Positions 1-6,039 of a stretch of DNA of 7,084 nucleotides are shown one piece after another. Source of the DNA: PZPK01 sp963974595 (GTDB lineage Bacteria > Pseudomonadota > Gammaproteobacteria > Pseudomonadales > Oleiphilaceae); contig CAXBDA010000109.1 of NCBI GenBank assembly GCA_963974595.1, positions 1 to 7,084 on the forward strand. The letters run 5' to 3'. Every line of letters starts with the position of its first letter. The first letter of the stretch is position 1. The notes below the pieces were generated by a model. It saw only the letters and a list, made by a program, of their open reading frames with translations. It was not told the DNA's origin and ran no database searches. The translations under genes and the position numbers were made by a program.

Positions 1-23
1 TGAGGTATTGGAGAAATAATAAC

Positions 24-56
24 GCTCAATGATCGACAAATATCCGATCATTGAGC
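24..56 (-). terminator. Rho-independent terminator-like hairpin after the oxidoreductase gene
   Basis: A perfect 12-bp inverted repeat (24-35 paired with 45-56) encloses a 9-nt loop. Read on the minus strand it starts 15 nt after the oxidoreductase stop codon and is followed by the T-rich tract GTTATTATTTC, as expected for an intrinsic terminator. The arm proximal to the gene extends into the string CGACAGGCTCAATG, which resembles a small dispersed repeat seen in many proteobacterial genomes. The hairpin may therefore be a repeat copy doing terminator duty. The T-tract is interrupted, so efficiency is uncertain. Confidence 0.6.
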
Positions 57-71
57 CTGTCGAAATGAAGC

Positions 72-1322
72 CTATGCCCGACGTTTTCTAAAGGCGTACA
101 TACCTGCACCCGCTAAAGTCTTGGCAAAGGCTATCCATTCACTCATTTCAGGCTTCGGTGCTTTTTTATCGGCCATACGCGCTAATTGGAATTCGTACCA
201 GGTAATATCCAGCATCGCCATTTTATCAACCGCTTTCACTCCCGTTGTTAAGGGGCGCAAGTTGATTTCATAAGCAGGATTTTGCATTGCACTGTTTGGA
301 AGATCCGGGTCAACCGCAAAAGGGCGGCCTAATCCGACAAAATCACAAGCGCCGCTGTTAAGTGCATCGACCATGCCTTTTGAACTTCTGAAACCGCCGG
401 TGACCACCAGTGGCTTATCGGTGTGTTGGCGAACAGCTTCAGCATATTCTAAAAAGTAGGCTTCACGTTTCACGGTACTTGCCTTGGGCTGGTCATCTTT
501 ATCGCGATGGCCGACCATAGCAGGGCTTTCGTAGGTGCCGCCAGACACTTCGATCAAATCGATACCGTCTTCAGATAATTGTTTGATGACCAGCATGGAG
601 TCTTCTTCTGAAAAACCACCCTTCATAAAATCAGCTGAATTTAATTTGATGCCAACAGGGAAGTCAGCACCCACTTCTGCTCGAATCGCTTTATAGACTT
701 CACGCACAAAACGCATACGGTTTTCTAATGCACCACCCCATTGATCATCACGCTGATTATGGCTAGGTGATAAAAACTGGCTTACCAAATAACCATGGGC
801 GCCATGAATTTGAACACCGGTAAAACCGACTTCTTTGGCTAAGCGCGCTGCTGTTGCAAATTTATTGATAATGCCAAGGATTTCTTTTTCTTCCAGGGCA
901 CGTGGTTTATTGAAACCTTTTTCCAGACCTCTTTTAAGGGCTATGGCAGAAGGTGCAACAGGCTCTTTAGTCATGAAATTAGGTATTTGTTTTCCGGGGT
1001 GATTAAGTTGAGCCCAGAAATTAGTGCCATCCTGAGTGCCCGCGCTCGTCCAGTTTTTGAATAAATTTAAGTTACTTCTTTCATCCAGTACAACATTCTT
1101 TGGCTCGCCCAGAGCGTTTCTATCGATCATGATATTGCCGGACATCGCTAAGCCTAAGCCGCCTTGAGCCCAGCGTCGATAAAGGTTAGCAAGGCCTTGT
1201 GTCGGATTATGCTGTTTATCACCAAGCTGCTCACTCATGGCAGATTTGAACAATCTATTTTTAATAACGGTTCCCGTGGCTAAGGTAAAGGATGAATCTA
1301 GTGCGATGCTGTGGTTTGTCAT
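72..1322 (-). CDS. Old Yellow Enzyme-type NADH:flavin oxidoreductase (FMN ene-reductase)
   Basis: This is a 416-residue single-domain TIM-barrel flavoprotein, predicted to be cytosolic, that would use NAD(P)H and FMN to reduce activated C=C bonds or similar electrophiles. Visible family motifs (416-residue numbering) are NHPGKQ near 107-112, HGAHGYLVSQFLSP at 173-186 with the His173/His176 pair that binds the substrate carbonyl and the following Tyr178, NQRDDQWGGALENR just after, and GLGRPF near 331-336 for FMN phosphate binding. The iron-sulfur and second flavin domains of FadH are absent, so it is the stand-alone form, most like the YqjM/FadH-N branch. It is longer than YqjM or NemA because of a C-terminal tail of roughly 50 residues ending in a basic FRKRRA. 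The start at 1322 is chosen over the ATG at 1334 because the upstream ATGGAG supplies a GGAG ribosome-binding site 6 nt before it. It lies 95 nt downstream of the tetR gene, behind its own operator-like site. The physiological substrate cannot be read from the sequence. Confidence 0.9.
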   Translation of the reverse strand: MTNHSIALDSSFTLATGTVIKNRLFKSAMSEQLGDKQHNPTQGLANLYRRWAQGGLGLAMSGNIMIDRNALGEPKNVVLDERSNLNLFKNWTSAGTQDGTNFWAQLNHPGKQIPNFMTKEPVAPSAIALKRGLEKGFNKPRALEEKEILGIINKFATAARLAKEVGFTGVQIHGAHGYLVSQFLSPSHNQRDDQWGGALENRMRFVREVYKAIRAEVGADFPVGIKLNSADFMKGGFSEEDSMLVIKQLSEDGIDLIEVSGGTYESPAMVGHRDKDDQPKASTVKREAYFLEYAEAVRQHTDKPLVVTGGFRSSKGMVDALNSGACDFVGLGRPFAVDPDLPNSAMQNPAYEINLRPLTTGVKAVDKMAMLDITWYEFQLARMADKKAPKPEMSEWIAFAKTLAGAGMYAFRKRRA

Positions 1323-1328
1323 ATATAG

Positions 1329-1332
1329 CTCC
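1329..1332 (-). promoter_or_regulatory. Ribosome-binding site that decides the oxidoreductase start
   Basis: GGAG on the minus strand lies 6 nt before the ATG at 1322. The upstream in-frame ATG at 1334 is part of the same ATGGAG string and has no Shine-Dalgarno sequence of its own, so translation most likely begins at 1322. Confidence 0.65.
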
Positions 1333-1349
1333 ATATCAATTAATTACTT

Positions 1350-1379
1350 ATTAGACCGGTCGTCTAAAAATAAATGCAA
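1350..1379 (-). promoter_or_regulatory. Predicted sigma-70 promoter of the oxidoreductase gene
   Basis: On the minus strand there is a -10 element TCTAAT (1350-1355, five of six consensus bases) and, 18 bp upstream, a weak -35 TTGCAT (1374-1379). Transcription would start near 1343, giving a leader of about 20 nt that includes the GGAG site. The TetR-type palindrome at 1351-1367 overlaps the -10 and the spacer, so a bound repressor would block RNA polymerase. The weak -35 is the main doubt. Confidence 0.45.
1351..1367. promoter_or_regulatory. TetR-type operator, site 1 (oxidoreductase promoter)
   Basis: A 17-bp palindrome has perfect 6-bp arms TTAGAC/GTCTAA around CGGTC, with a perfect inner GACCGGTC. 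Its 13-base half GACCGGTCGTCTA recurs with a single change in front of the tetR gene. Size, symmetry and position over the -10 fit an operator for the adjacent TetR-family protein. Binding itself is inferred. Confidence 0.7.
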
Positions 1380-1383
1380 ATAC

Positions 1384-1410
1384 AGGCAGAAACACGGTTA
1401 GTGACTGCCT
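1384..1410 (-). terminator. Weak inverted repeat between the tetR and oxidoreductase genes
   Basis: AGGCAG and CTGCCT arms (6 bp) are separated by 15 nt, with a further CAC/GTG pairing possible inside. It begins 7 nt after the tetR stop codon. The following minus-strand sequence is AT-rich but has no immediate T run. It could attenuate tetR transcripts, or readthrough could couple tetR with the oxidoreductase gene. Only the inverted repeat is seen directly. Confidence 0.3.
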
Positions 1411-1417
1411 TTAACTA

Positions 1418-2026
1418 TTAGGGTTTAAGTAAAGTTTCCAGGGTTAGGTGAATTACTTTTTTAGGTGATTGAATGTCACCATCCATTTTCATTTTGATTA
1501 AGCTGCCTTCCCATGCTGACCAGATCAACTCTGCTAGATCTACCGAGGAGATATCCTTGCGTATCTGACCCTGAGTTTGGCCTTGACTGACCAATTGCTC
1601 TAATCGACGCAACCAATCTTCGACACTAGATTGCATAGCCTTCTGGCATAGTTCAAAGGTATTACCAATTTCGGCTGCAATACTACCCACCAGGCAACCT
1701 TTTTGGCAGCTATTGCCTGCAAATTTAGTGAGCATAAATTCGTAAATTATTTTGAGCTGTTGAAGTGCCGGCAGGGTAGATTGAGCAACAAACTCATCAA
1801 ATGTCGCTAATGTCTGGTGACTGTATTCAGCAATAATATCGGCAACATAAGCTTCTTTACTGCCAAAGTAATTATAGAAAGAGCCCTTGGGAACCTTAAC
1901 GGCATCGAGCACCTGCTTAATGCCGGTGCCATGATAACCATGCTCGGAAAGCTGTTGAATGCCCTCTTCAATAAGGGCAGAACGAGTTAGTTCTGATTTT
2001 TTAGGTTTGAGAGTGCTTTTCATCAT
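1418..2026 (-). CDS. TetR/AcrR-family repressor, NemR-like (electrophile/redox sensor candidate)
   Basis: This 202-residue protein has the size and two-part layout of TetR-family repressors. The N-terminal helix-turn-helix spans roughly residues 11-58 and includes GYHGTGIKQVLDAVKVPKGSFYNYFGSKEAY (30-60), the most conserved stretch of the family. The rest is the helical ligand-binding and dimer domain. Cys111 (in QKGCLVGS) and Lys180 (in WEGSLIKMK) sit at the positions, and with the 69-residue spacing, of Cys106 and Lys175 of E. coli NemR, which form a redox-sensitive sulfenamide bond. Cys107 and Cys127 are additional cysteines. The neighbour downstream on the same strand is an Old Yellow Enzyme homologue, as in the nemR-nemA pair. 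Matching palindromes sit in both promoters, so it probably represses itself and the oxidoreductase gene. There is no Shine-Dalgarno before ATGATG, and the mRNA may be leaderless. The effector is inferred, not shown. Confidence 0.9.
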   Translation of the reverse strand: MMKSTLKPKKSELTRSALIEEGIQQLSEHGYHGTGIKQVLDAVKVPKGSFYNYFGSKEAYVADIIAEYSHQTLATFDEFVAQSTLPALQQLKIIYEFMLTKFAGNSCQKGCLVGSIAAEIGNTFELCQKAMQSSVEDWLRRLEQLVSQGQTQGQIRKDISSVDLAELIWSAWEGSLIKMKMDGDIQSPKKVIHLTLETLLKP

Positions 2027-2033
2027 ACGAAGA

Positions 2034-2062
2034 ATAATACGACCAGTCGTCTACTTTTTCAA
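2034..2062 (-). promoter_or_regulatory. Predicted sigma-70 promoter of the tetR gene
   Basis: On the minus strand there is a -35 TTGAAA (2057-2062), an exact 17-bp spacer, and a -10 TATTAT (2034-2039). The operator-like site 2 fills the spacer. The expected transcription start, 6-7 nt below the -10, falls at about 2027-2028, right next to the ATG at 2026. That implies a leaderless or nearly leaderless message. Confidence 0.6.
2039..2053. promoter_or_regulatory. TetR-type operator, site 2 (tetR promoter, autoregulation)
   Basis: ACGACCAGTCGTCTA shares 12 of 13 bases (GACCRGTCGTCTA) with the palindrome in front of the oxidoreductase gene. It has its own dyad, ACGAC/GTCGT around CA. It lies between the -35 and -10 of the tetR promoter, a standard autorepression geometry. 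Confidence 0.65.
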
Positions 2063-2073
2063 TGGTTATTTTT

Positions 2074-2087
2074 AATTCGGCCGAATT
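2074..2087. repeat. Perfect 14-bp palindrome between rsuA and the tetR promoter
   Basis: AATTCGGCCGAATT is a perfect palindrome with no loop, 12 bp upstream of the tetR -35 element and 29 nt past the rsuA stop codon. It is not a conventional terminator because there is no spacer for a loop and no T-tract on the minus strand. It differs from the TetR-type sites. It could be a binding site for another regulator, or chance. Confidence 0.3.
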
Positions 2088-2116
2088 GTTCAAATGTTTT
2101 TGACTATGTTGGCTAT

Positions 2117-2827
2117 CTAGCTTGGTCTGGCCAGACTGTTTATTTCCTCCGGGCTTAGTTCGCGATATTCACCTTCTCCAAGATCTTCATCTAAAGACAC
2201 ACCGCCAATCTTTTCACGATGCAGCCCTTCAACATGATTCCCTAAAGCCGCAAACATCCTTTTAACTTGATGATATTTACCTTCATTTAAGGTGACTAAT
2301 ACTTCGGTATTTGAGATGCGCTCTAATGTTGCTGACTGAGTTAGCTCTTTTTCACTCCGAAGAAGAATGCCTGCTTCAAATTGTTTCTCTGCAGTTTCTA
2401 TTAAAGGCTCAGCCAGCCAAACACGGTAGGTTTTTGGCTGATGATGCTTAGGAGACGTGATAAAGTGCGACCACTTTCCATCATCGGTAATTAATAATAA
2501 ACCGGTGGTATCTAAATCTAAACGACCGACAGTATGAAGTTTATTGATAGCAGGTTCGTCGTACATAATATCGAAGATAATTGGGTGATCAAAATCTGTA
2601 TTGGCACACACCATTGCGGGGGGCTTATGCATCATGTAGTAGCGGAACCCCTCATGTAAAACCAGGGGTTGGCTATCGAGCGTGACGATATCTTTATCGG
2701 TTGAAACTTTAGTCGAAGCACTTTTTATAATGACGTCATTGATGGTCACTCGTTTATTTCTGATAGCTTGAGTTGCCAAACTTCTCGTGAGCTGAGTACA
2801 TTCACAAATATATTTATCGAGCCGCAT
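2117..2827 (-). CDS. rsuA: 16S rRNA pseudouridine(516) synthase RsuA
   Basis: This 236-residue protein is close in length to E. coli RsuA (231) and similar along its whole length. The enzyme isomerises uridine 516 of 16S rRNA to pseudouridine in small-subunit assembly. An S4 RNA-binding domain opens the protein (MRLDKYICEC to about residue 50). The catalytic domain follows, with the GRLDLDTTGLLLITDDGKWSH motif at 101-121, in which Asp104 corresponds to the catalytic Asp102 of E. coli RsuA. Further matches are SPKHHQPKTYRV and, near the C-terminus, EGKYHQVKRMFAALGNHV and LHREKIGG. A good Shine-Dalgarno AAGGA (2834-2838) sits 6 nt before the ATG. The gene is divergent from the sensor gene at 2988. 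Although it lies upstream of tetR on the same strand, tetR has its own promoter, so no shared operon is needed. RsuA is clearly favoured over RluE/RluB/RluF by the overall match. Confidence 0.95.
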   Translation of the reverse strand: MRLDKYICECTQLTRSLATQAIRNKRVTINDVIIKSASTKVSTDKDIVTLDSQPLVLHEGFRYYMMHKPPAMVCANTDFDHPIIFDIMYDEPAINKLHTVGRLDLDTTGLLLITDDGKWSHFITSPKHHQPKTYRVWLAEPLIETAEKQFEAGILLRSEKELTQSATLERISNTEVLVTLNEGKYHQVKRMFAALGNHVEGLHREKIGGVSLDEDLGEGEYRELSPEEINSLARPS

Positions 2828-2895
2828 AACTGATCCTTAAGTTGAAGCGCGTAGTGTACGCCAAAGCGTATCTGCAAGCGAGATTGGCTGGGGCA

Positions 2896-2923
2896 TTGAC
2901 TTTATAGTTCCAACCCTTAGACT
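2896..2923 (+). promoter_or_regulatory. Possible promoter for the sensor GGDEF-EAL gene
   Basis: TTGACT (2896-2901, five of six -35 bases) is followed after 16 bp by TAGACT (2918-2923, four of six -10 bases). A very AT-rich stretch follows up to the gene. The start would be about 60 nt before the ATG at 2988. Other AT-rich -10 candidates exist nearby but lack a spaced -35. Confidence 0.35.
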
Positions 2924-2987
2924 AATACATAATAATAAAATATTTAACGCTGCAAAGGGATGAAACTAATATAAGAGCGCAAATACA

Positions 2988-5381
2988 ATGAAAGGTTTCA
3001 ATCTATATAAAGTAACGTTGACGATTGTGCTAAGTTATTTCATTACCTTTTTTGCACTCAGTGCGTCTGCCACACCTAATATTTCTTTACACTCAACGCC
3101 TGATTTAACGAGTCAATTAACCCCGGCAGAAAAAAAGTGGTTATCAAATCATCCTATAATTAATGTTGCTTTCGATGCTGACTTTCCTCCCTATAGTTAT
3201 CTTGATGATATACAACAACTACAAGGCTTGTCGGTTGATTACTTTCATTTAATCGCCAAAAAACTGGGTATTAGTTTCACCATTGCCTCTCAAAGCAATT
3301 GGCAAGATATTTATCAAACGGCAAAATCACCTGACTCCCCTATCGATGTTGTAGCGACGATGGTTGAAAAGCCAGAGAGAATCCCGTTTTTTAATTTCAC
3401 CCAGCCTTATGTATTTAAATCATTAGTGATTTTTACCCGAAACGATAATACCACCTTACTTAAACGCAAAAATTTAGCGCATAAAAAAATTGCCTTAGTC
3501 AAAGAATATCAATATAGCGAGCAAATACTGCAAGAGTTTCCGACAATAACGCCTCTTTATGTAGATACTGTTCGCGATGCGTTAGAGGCAACTGCTGCGG
3601 GTAAGACTGACGGTGCGATCGCTTATGTTGCCATTGCAGATTGGTATAGAGACAAATATTTTTTGAGAAACCTCCATATTGCCGACCTGTATGATCGTAA
3701 TAGTGCGAATGAAAGCATGGCCATAAGAAAAGATGCACCCGAGTTAGCGTCAATATTGAAAAAAACGCTTGCGAGTATCACCGTTGAAGAAAAAAAACAG
3801 CTCACCAGTAAATGGCTGCCAGAGATGACAAACCATAAAAATTACGCACAACATATTAAGATTATTACTGTTAGTATTTCTATCGTCATATTATTACTGT
3901 TCTCAATGCTTTACTTAAGATTTAAAAACAAAAAAATAAATAAAACAACTCAGCTATTACATGAAACGAATGCACAGCTGCAACTATTAACAGACTCGTT
4001 AGAGTTTCAAGTGAAAGAGCGCACCGAGAAATTATTTCAACTCTCTTATATTGATACTTTATCTCAGCTTCCGAATAAAAATGCCTTTTTTAAAAAAACC
4101 AATCTTGTTTTGAATGAAGCCTTAGCGCAACAAACAAGCTTTGCTATTGTTTGTTTAAATATTGATAGATTTAAGTACATCAATGATAGTTTAGGTCATA
4201 AAATTGGTGATGCAGTCATTCAAAAAGTAGCAAAACGGTTGCTTGAAAACCGTTTCGATAATGATATTGTTGCTTGCTTTGGCGGTGACTCTTTTACCTT
4301 GTTGTTAGCCAATGTAAATAGCGAACACGCTATTGTGGCGGTACGTAAATTACTTACACGCTTTAAAGAGCCTTATCTGGTGTTCGAAAAACCGATTAAT
4401 ATTTCGATAAGCGCTGGAATAGCTATGTTCCCTGAAGACGGTGCAACAGCCCCCACCTTGTTACAACGAGCAGAACAAGCCATGTTCAAAGCAAAACAAG
4501 AAAAAATTGGCTTTGCTTTTAATAGCTCGAGAGATTTAACCTATTTTTCTGATTATTTATTATTAGAACAATCATTATTGCGCGCAATTAATCAACTTGT
4601 TTTATTTGAAGATCACTCACCGTTCACATTGCATTATCAACCGATTAAATGGCTAAACCGTAAAGGGCTAAAAGGGTTTGAAGCATTAATCCGTTGGCAC
4701 GATGAAAAATTAGGCGCGGTTAGTCCCGAGCGATTTATTGCCATGGCTGAAGATATTGGTAAAGTTGATAAAATTAGCCATTGGGTACGAATAACCGCCT
4801 TAAAACAAGCTAAAACATGGCATGAACAGGGAATTGAGTTTGGAAGAATATCAGTAAACTTATCGCCAATAGAATTGCAAAACCCTAAATTAATAAGCTT
4901 GTTAGAGCAAGAGGTACGCTATGCAGACGCACGGTTTGACTGGATAGAAATTGAAATAACAGAAACTGCAGTATTAAAAAACCCAACCGTAGCCATTGAT
5001 ATATTGCATCAAATCAAACAACTTGGTGCCACGGTTTCTATTGATGACTTTGGTACGGGGTATTCTTCATTAGTGTATTTAAAACAAATTCCTGCGGATA
5101 CCGTAAAAATAGACCGGGAATTTATCAAAAATTTACCTACCGATAAAGGTGACCTAGCGATAGATAAATCCATTATTGAATTATGTCATTCACTGGGAAA
5201 GGTAGTGGTTGCTGAAGGCGTAGAAACACAAGAACAACTGACTACATTAACATCGTTAGCATGTGACTCTATCCAAGGGTATTATATTGCAAAACCGATG
5301 CCTGCTGATGTAATTACTGCCGATAGCACTTTTTTTAATGAAATTCCACTTCATTTTTTACTACCTCTAACTAAAAATTAG
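2988..5381 (+). CDS. Periplasmic-sensing c-di-GMP phosphodiesterase: SBP-TM-GGDEF(degenerate)-EAL
   Basis: This is a 797-residue inner-membrane signalling protein. Residues 1-28 form a signal peptide with a hydrophobic core, ending in SASA. Residues about 45-280 are a type 3 solute-binding (Venus flytrap) domain like those of BvgS/EvgS; LTPAEKKWLSNHPIINVAFDADFPPYSY is typical. A membrane helix spans about 291-311, and a short coiled coil runs from about 313 to 348. The GGDEF domain (about 350-512) keeps DRFKYINDSLGHKIGD (393-408) but has GGDSF (432-436) instead of GG(D/E)EF and no RxxD inhibitory site, so cyclase activity is unlikely. The EAL domain (about 525-780) is intact: FEALIRW with Glu565, Asn624, Glu656 in EITE, DDFGTGYSSL with Asp686/Asp687, Lys707, Glu743 and Gln763. 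It should therefore hydrolyse c-di-GMP in response to a small periplasmic ligand, probably an amino acid-like solute, and lower biofilm or raise motility. The ligand is unknown. A weak AAGAG precedes the ATG by 10 nt. Confidence 0.93.
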   Translation: MKGFNLYKVTLTIVLSYFITFFALSASATPNISLHSTPDLTSQLTPAEKKWLSNHPIINVAFDADFPPYSYLDDIQQLQGLSVDYFHLIAKKLGISFTIASQSNWQDIYQTAKSPDSPIDVVATMVEKPERIPFFNFTQPYVFKSLVIFTRNDNTTLLKRKNLAHKKIALVKEYQYSEQILQEFPTITPLYVDTVRDALEATAAGKTDGAIAYVAIADWYRDKYFLRNLHIADLYDRNSANESMAIRKDAPELASILKKTLASITVEEKKQLTSKWLPEMTNHKNYAQHIKIITVSISIVILLLFSMLYLRFKNKKINKTTQLLHETNAQLQLLTDSLEFQVKERTEKLFQLSYIDTLSQLPNKNAFFKKTNLVLNEALAQQTSFAIVCLNIDRFKYINDSLGHKIGDAVIQKVAKRLLENRFDNDIVACFGGDSFTLLLANVNSEHAIVAVRKLLTRFKEPYLVFEKPINISISAGIAMFPEDGATAPTLLQRAEQAMFKAKQEKIGFAFNSSRDLTYFSDYLLLEQSLLRAINQLVLFEDHSPFTLHYQPIKWLNRKGLKGFEALIRWHDEKLGAVSPERFIAMAEDIGKVDKISHWVRITALKQAKTWHEQGIEFGRISVNLSPIELQNPKLISLLEQEVRYADARFDWIEIEITETAVLKNPTVAIDILHQIKQLGATVSIDDFGTGYSSLVYLKQIPADTVKIDREFIKNLPTDKGDLAIDKSIIELCHSLGKVVVAEGVETQEQLTTLTSLACDSIQGYYIAKPMPADVITADSTFFNEIPLHFLLPLTKN

Positions 5382-5384
5382 AGG
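5364..5384. terminator. Hairpin at the end of the sensor gene, possible weak bidirectional terminator
   Basis: CCTCTAA (5364-5370) and TTAGAGG (5378-5384) form a perfect 7-bp stem with a 7-nt A-rich loop that includes the stop codon. It lies between two convergent genes. Neither strand has a proper T-tract after the stem (plus strand continues CGATAACTATTTT), so termination would be weak. Confidence 0.35.
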
Positions 5385-5439
5385 CGATAACTATTTTGAC
5401 ACAAGGGATATATATAACATCTGCATTTGCGGTTCTTGA

Positions 5440-5856
5440 TCACAATAACTCATAAAAAACAGAGACCCATAAAGAGCACAAACATATTAGGCTAAACCCA
5501 AATGTAAAAAACCTATAATTTACATTATTGTTGGTTAAATGTATGAAAGTATGGATAACTCTGGCAGCAACGAAAAGCCAAGCAAGTACCGTAGAAATAA
5601 ACGCATCATTACCTGTAATAAAACTCAAAATAACGCCAGCGTAGAATAATGGTGGTATTTCAAAATGGTTTTGAACATGCCTAGACATTAAATGAAGATA
5701 ATCCGGCTGACTACCCTCATTATAAGTCCTGTAAAAACTAATTTTTACCTCACCTGCCTTGATAGCAAGGAACCTCATTAAACCAAGCCTAAAAACACAA
5801 AACAAAGTAAGGCTAAACATAGCAAATGCGGGATAAAGGATATCTATTGTGTTCAT
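5440..5856 (-). CDS. MAPEG-family integral membrane protein
   Basis: This is a 138-residue protein with four predicted membrane helices at about 5-27, 66-82, 86-106 and 113-136. The family signatures are RHVQNHFEIPPLF (59-71) and ARVIHTFIHLTNNNVNYRFFTFG (98-120), with the Arg/Asn/Glu and Arg/His/His/Asn pattern of bacterial MAPEG proteins (COG3686 type). Eukaryotic members are glutathione-dependent membrane enzymes such as microsomal glutathione S-transferase. The role of short bacterial members is mostly unknown, so no reaction is assigned. AGGT 6 nt before the ATG is a reasonable ribosome-binding site. The gene converges on the c-di-GMP sensor gene and is divergent from vapBC. Its ATG lies only 37 nt from the GTTAGGC box of the attC-like element upstream, the spacing expected for a cassette-borne gene, but no attC-like sequence is seen after its stop codon. 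Confidence 0.85.
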   Translation of the reverse strand: MNTIDILYPAFAMFSLTLFCVFRLGLMRFLAIKAGEVKISFYRTYNEGSQPDYLHLMSRHVQNHFEIPPLFYAGVILSFITGNDAFISTVLAWLFVAARVIHTFIHLTNNNVNYRFFTFGFSLICLCSLWVSVFYELL

Positions 5857-5893
5857 AAGTTTACCTGTTTAAAACTAGTGATCATTTTTGTGG

Positions 5894-5985
5894 GCCTAAC
5901 GCCCCAATTTGCGAGCTGAGTTTTTACGGCTCTTTGCAAAAAAGGTGACGGCATTACGGAGTCCGTGTTGAACGCTTGGTTATGT
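5894..5985 (-). other. attC-like (integron recombination site) element, possibly degenerate
   Basis: Read on the minus strand, this 92-bp stretch begins ACATAAC, a 5-bp spacer, then GTTCAAC (5967-5985). It ends in GGGGC then GTTAGGC (5894-5905), a perfect GTTRRRY core. The outer TAAC/GTTA ends pair. Inside are two dyads: ACGGAGTCCGT (5956-5966), and TTTGC-GAGC pairing with GCTC-GCAAA (5908-5940). Length and end boxes fit an integron attC. The inner left and right boxes (GTTCAAC versus GCAAATT) do not pair well, so it may be degenerate, recombinant, or not a true site. No integrase is in the window. Confidence 0.4.
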
Positions 5986-6000
5986 TTATTTATTGTGATA

Positions 6001-6030
6001 ATGTGTATAATTATAATATTTAATACACAT
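6001..6030 (+). promoter_or_regulatory. vapBC promoter/operator
   Basis: A perfect 8-bp inverted repeat ATGTGTAT/ATACACAT (6001-6008 and 6023-6030) with a 14-bp AT-only centre lies 9 nt before vapB. Two perfect TATAAT hexamers (6006-6011 and 6012-6017) fall inside it, while no good -35 is seen. This is the usual place for a VapB ribbon-helix-helix dimer or VapBC complex to bind and autorepress the operon. Confidence 0.6.
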
Positions 6031-6039
6031 AGGTGTTTT

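Noticed and set aside
72..2026. Calling the enzyme-regulator pair nemA-nemR outright
   Set aside because: The motifs of the enzyme look closer to the YqjM/FadH branch than to NemA, so gene symbols would overstate the match; only the analogy is kept.
2074..2087. Palindrome as an rsuA terminator
   Set aside because: There is no loop and no T-tract on the minus strand; the bases that follow are A-rich.
3499..3805. Minus-strand open frames inside the sensor gene (84 and 60 codons)
   Set aside because: They lie entirely within the well-supported solute-binding domain coding region and encode no recognisable protein.
5396..5418. Perfect -35 TTGACA followed by TATAAC on the plus strand
   Set aside because: The spacer is only 11 bp and there is no plus-strand gene downstream before the convergent MAPEG gene ends.
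5965..6039. Upstream GTG start that would lengthen VapB by 25 residues
   Set aside because: The extension would run through the operator and both TATAAT boxes, and the ATG at 6040 has its own AGGTG and matches the usual family N-terminus.
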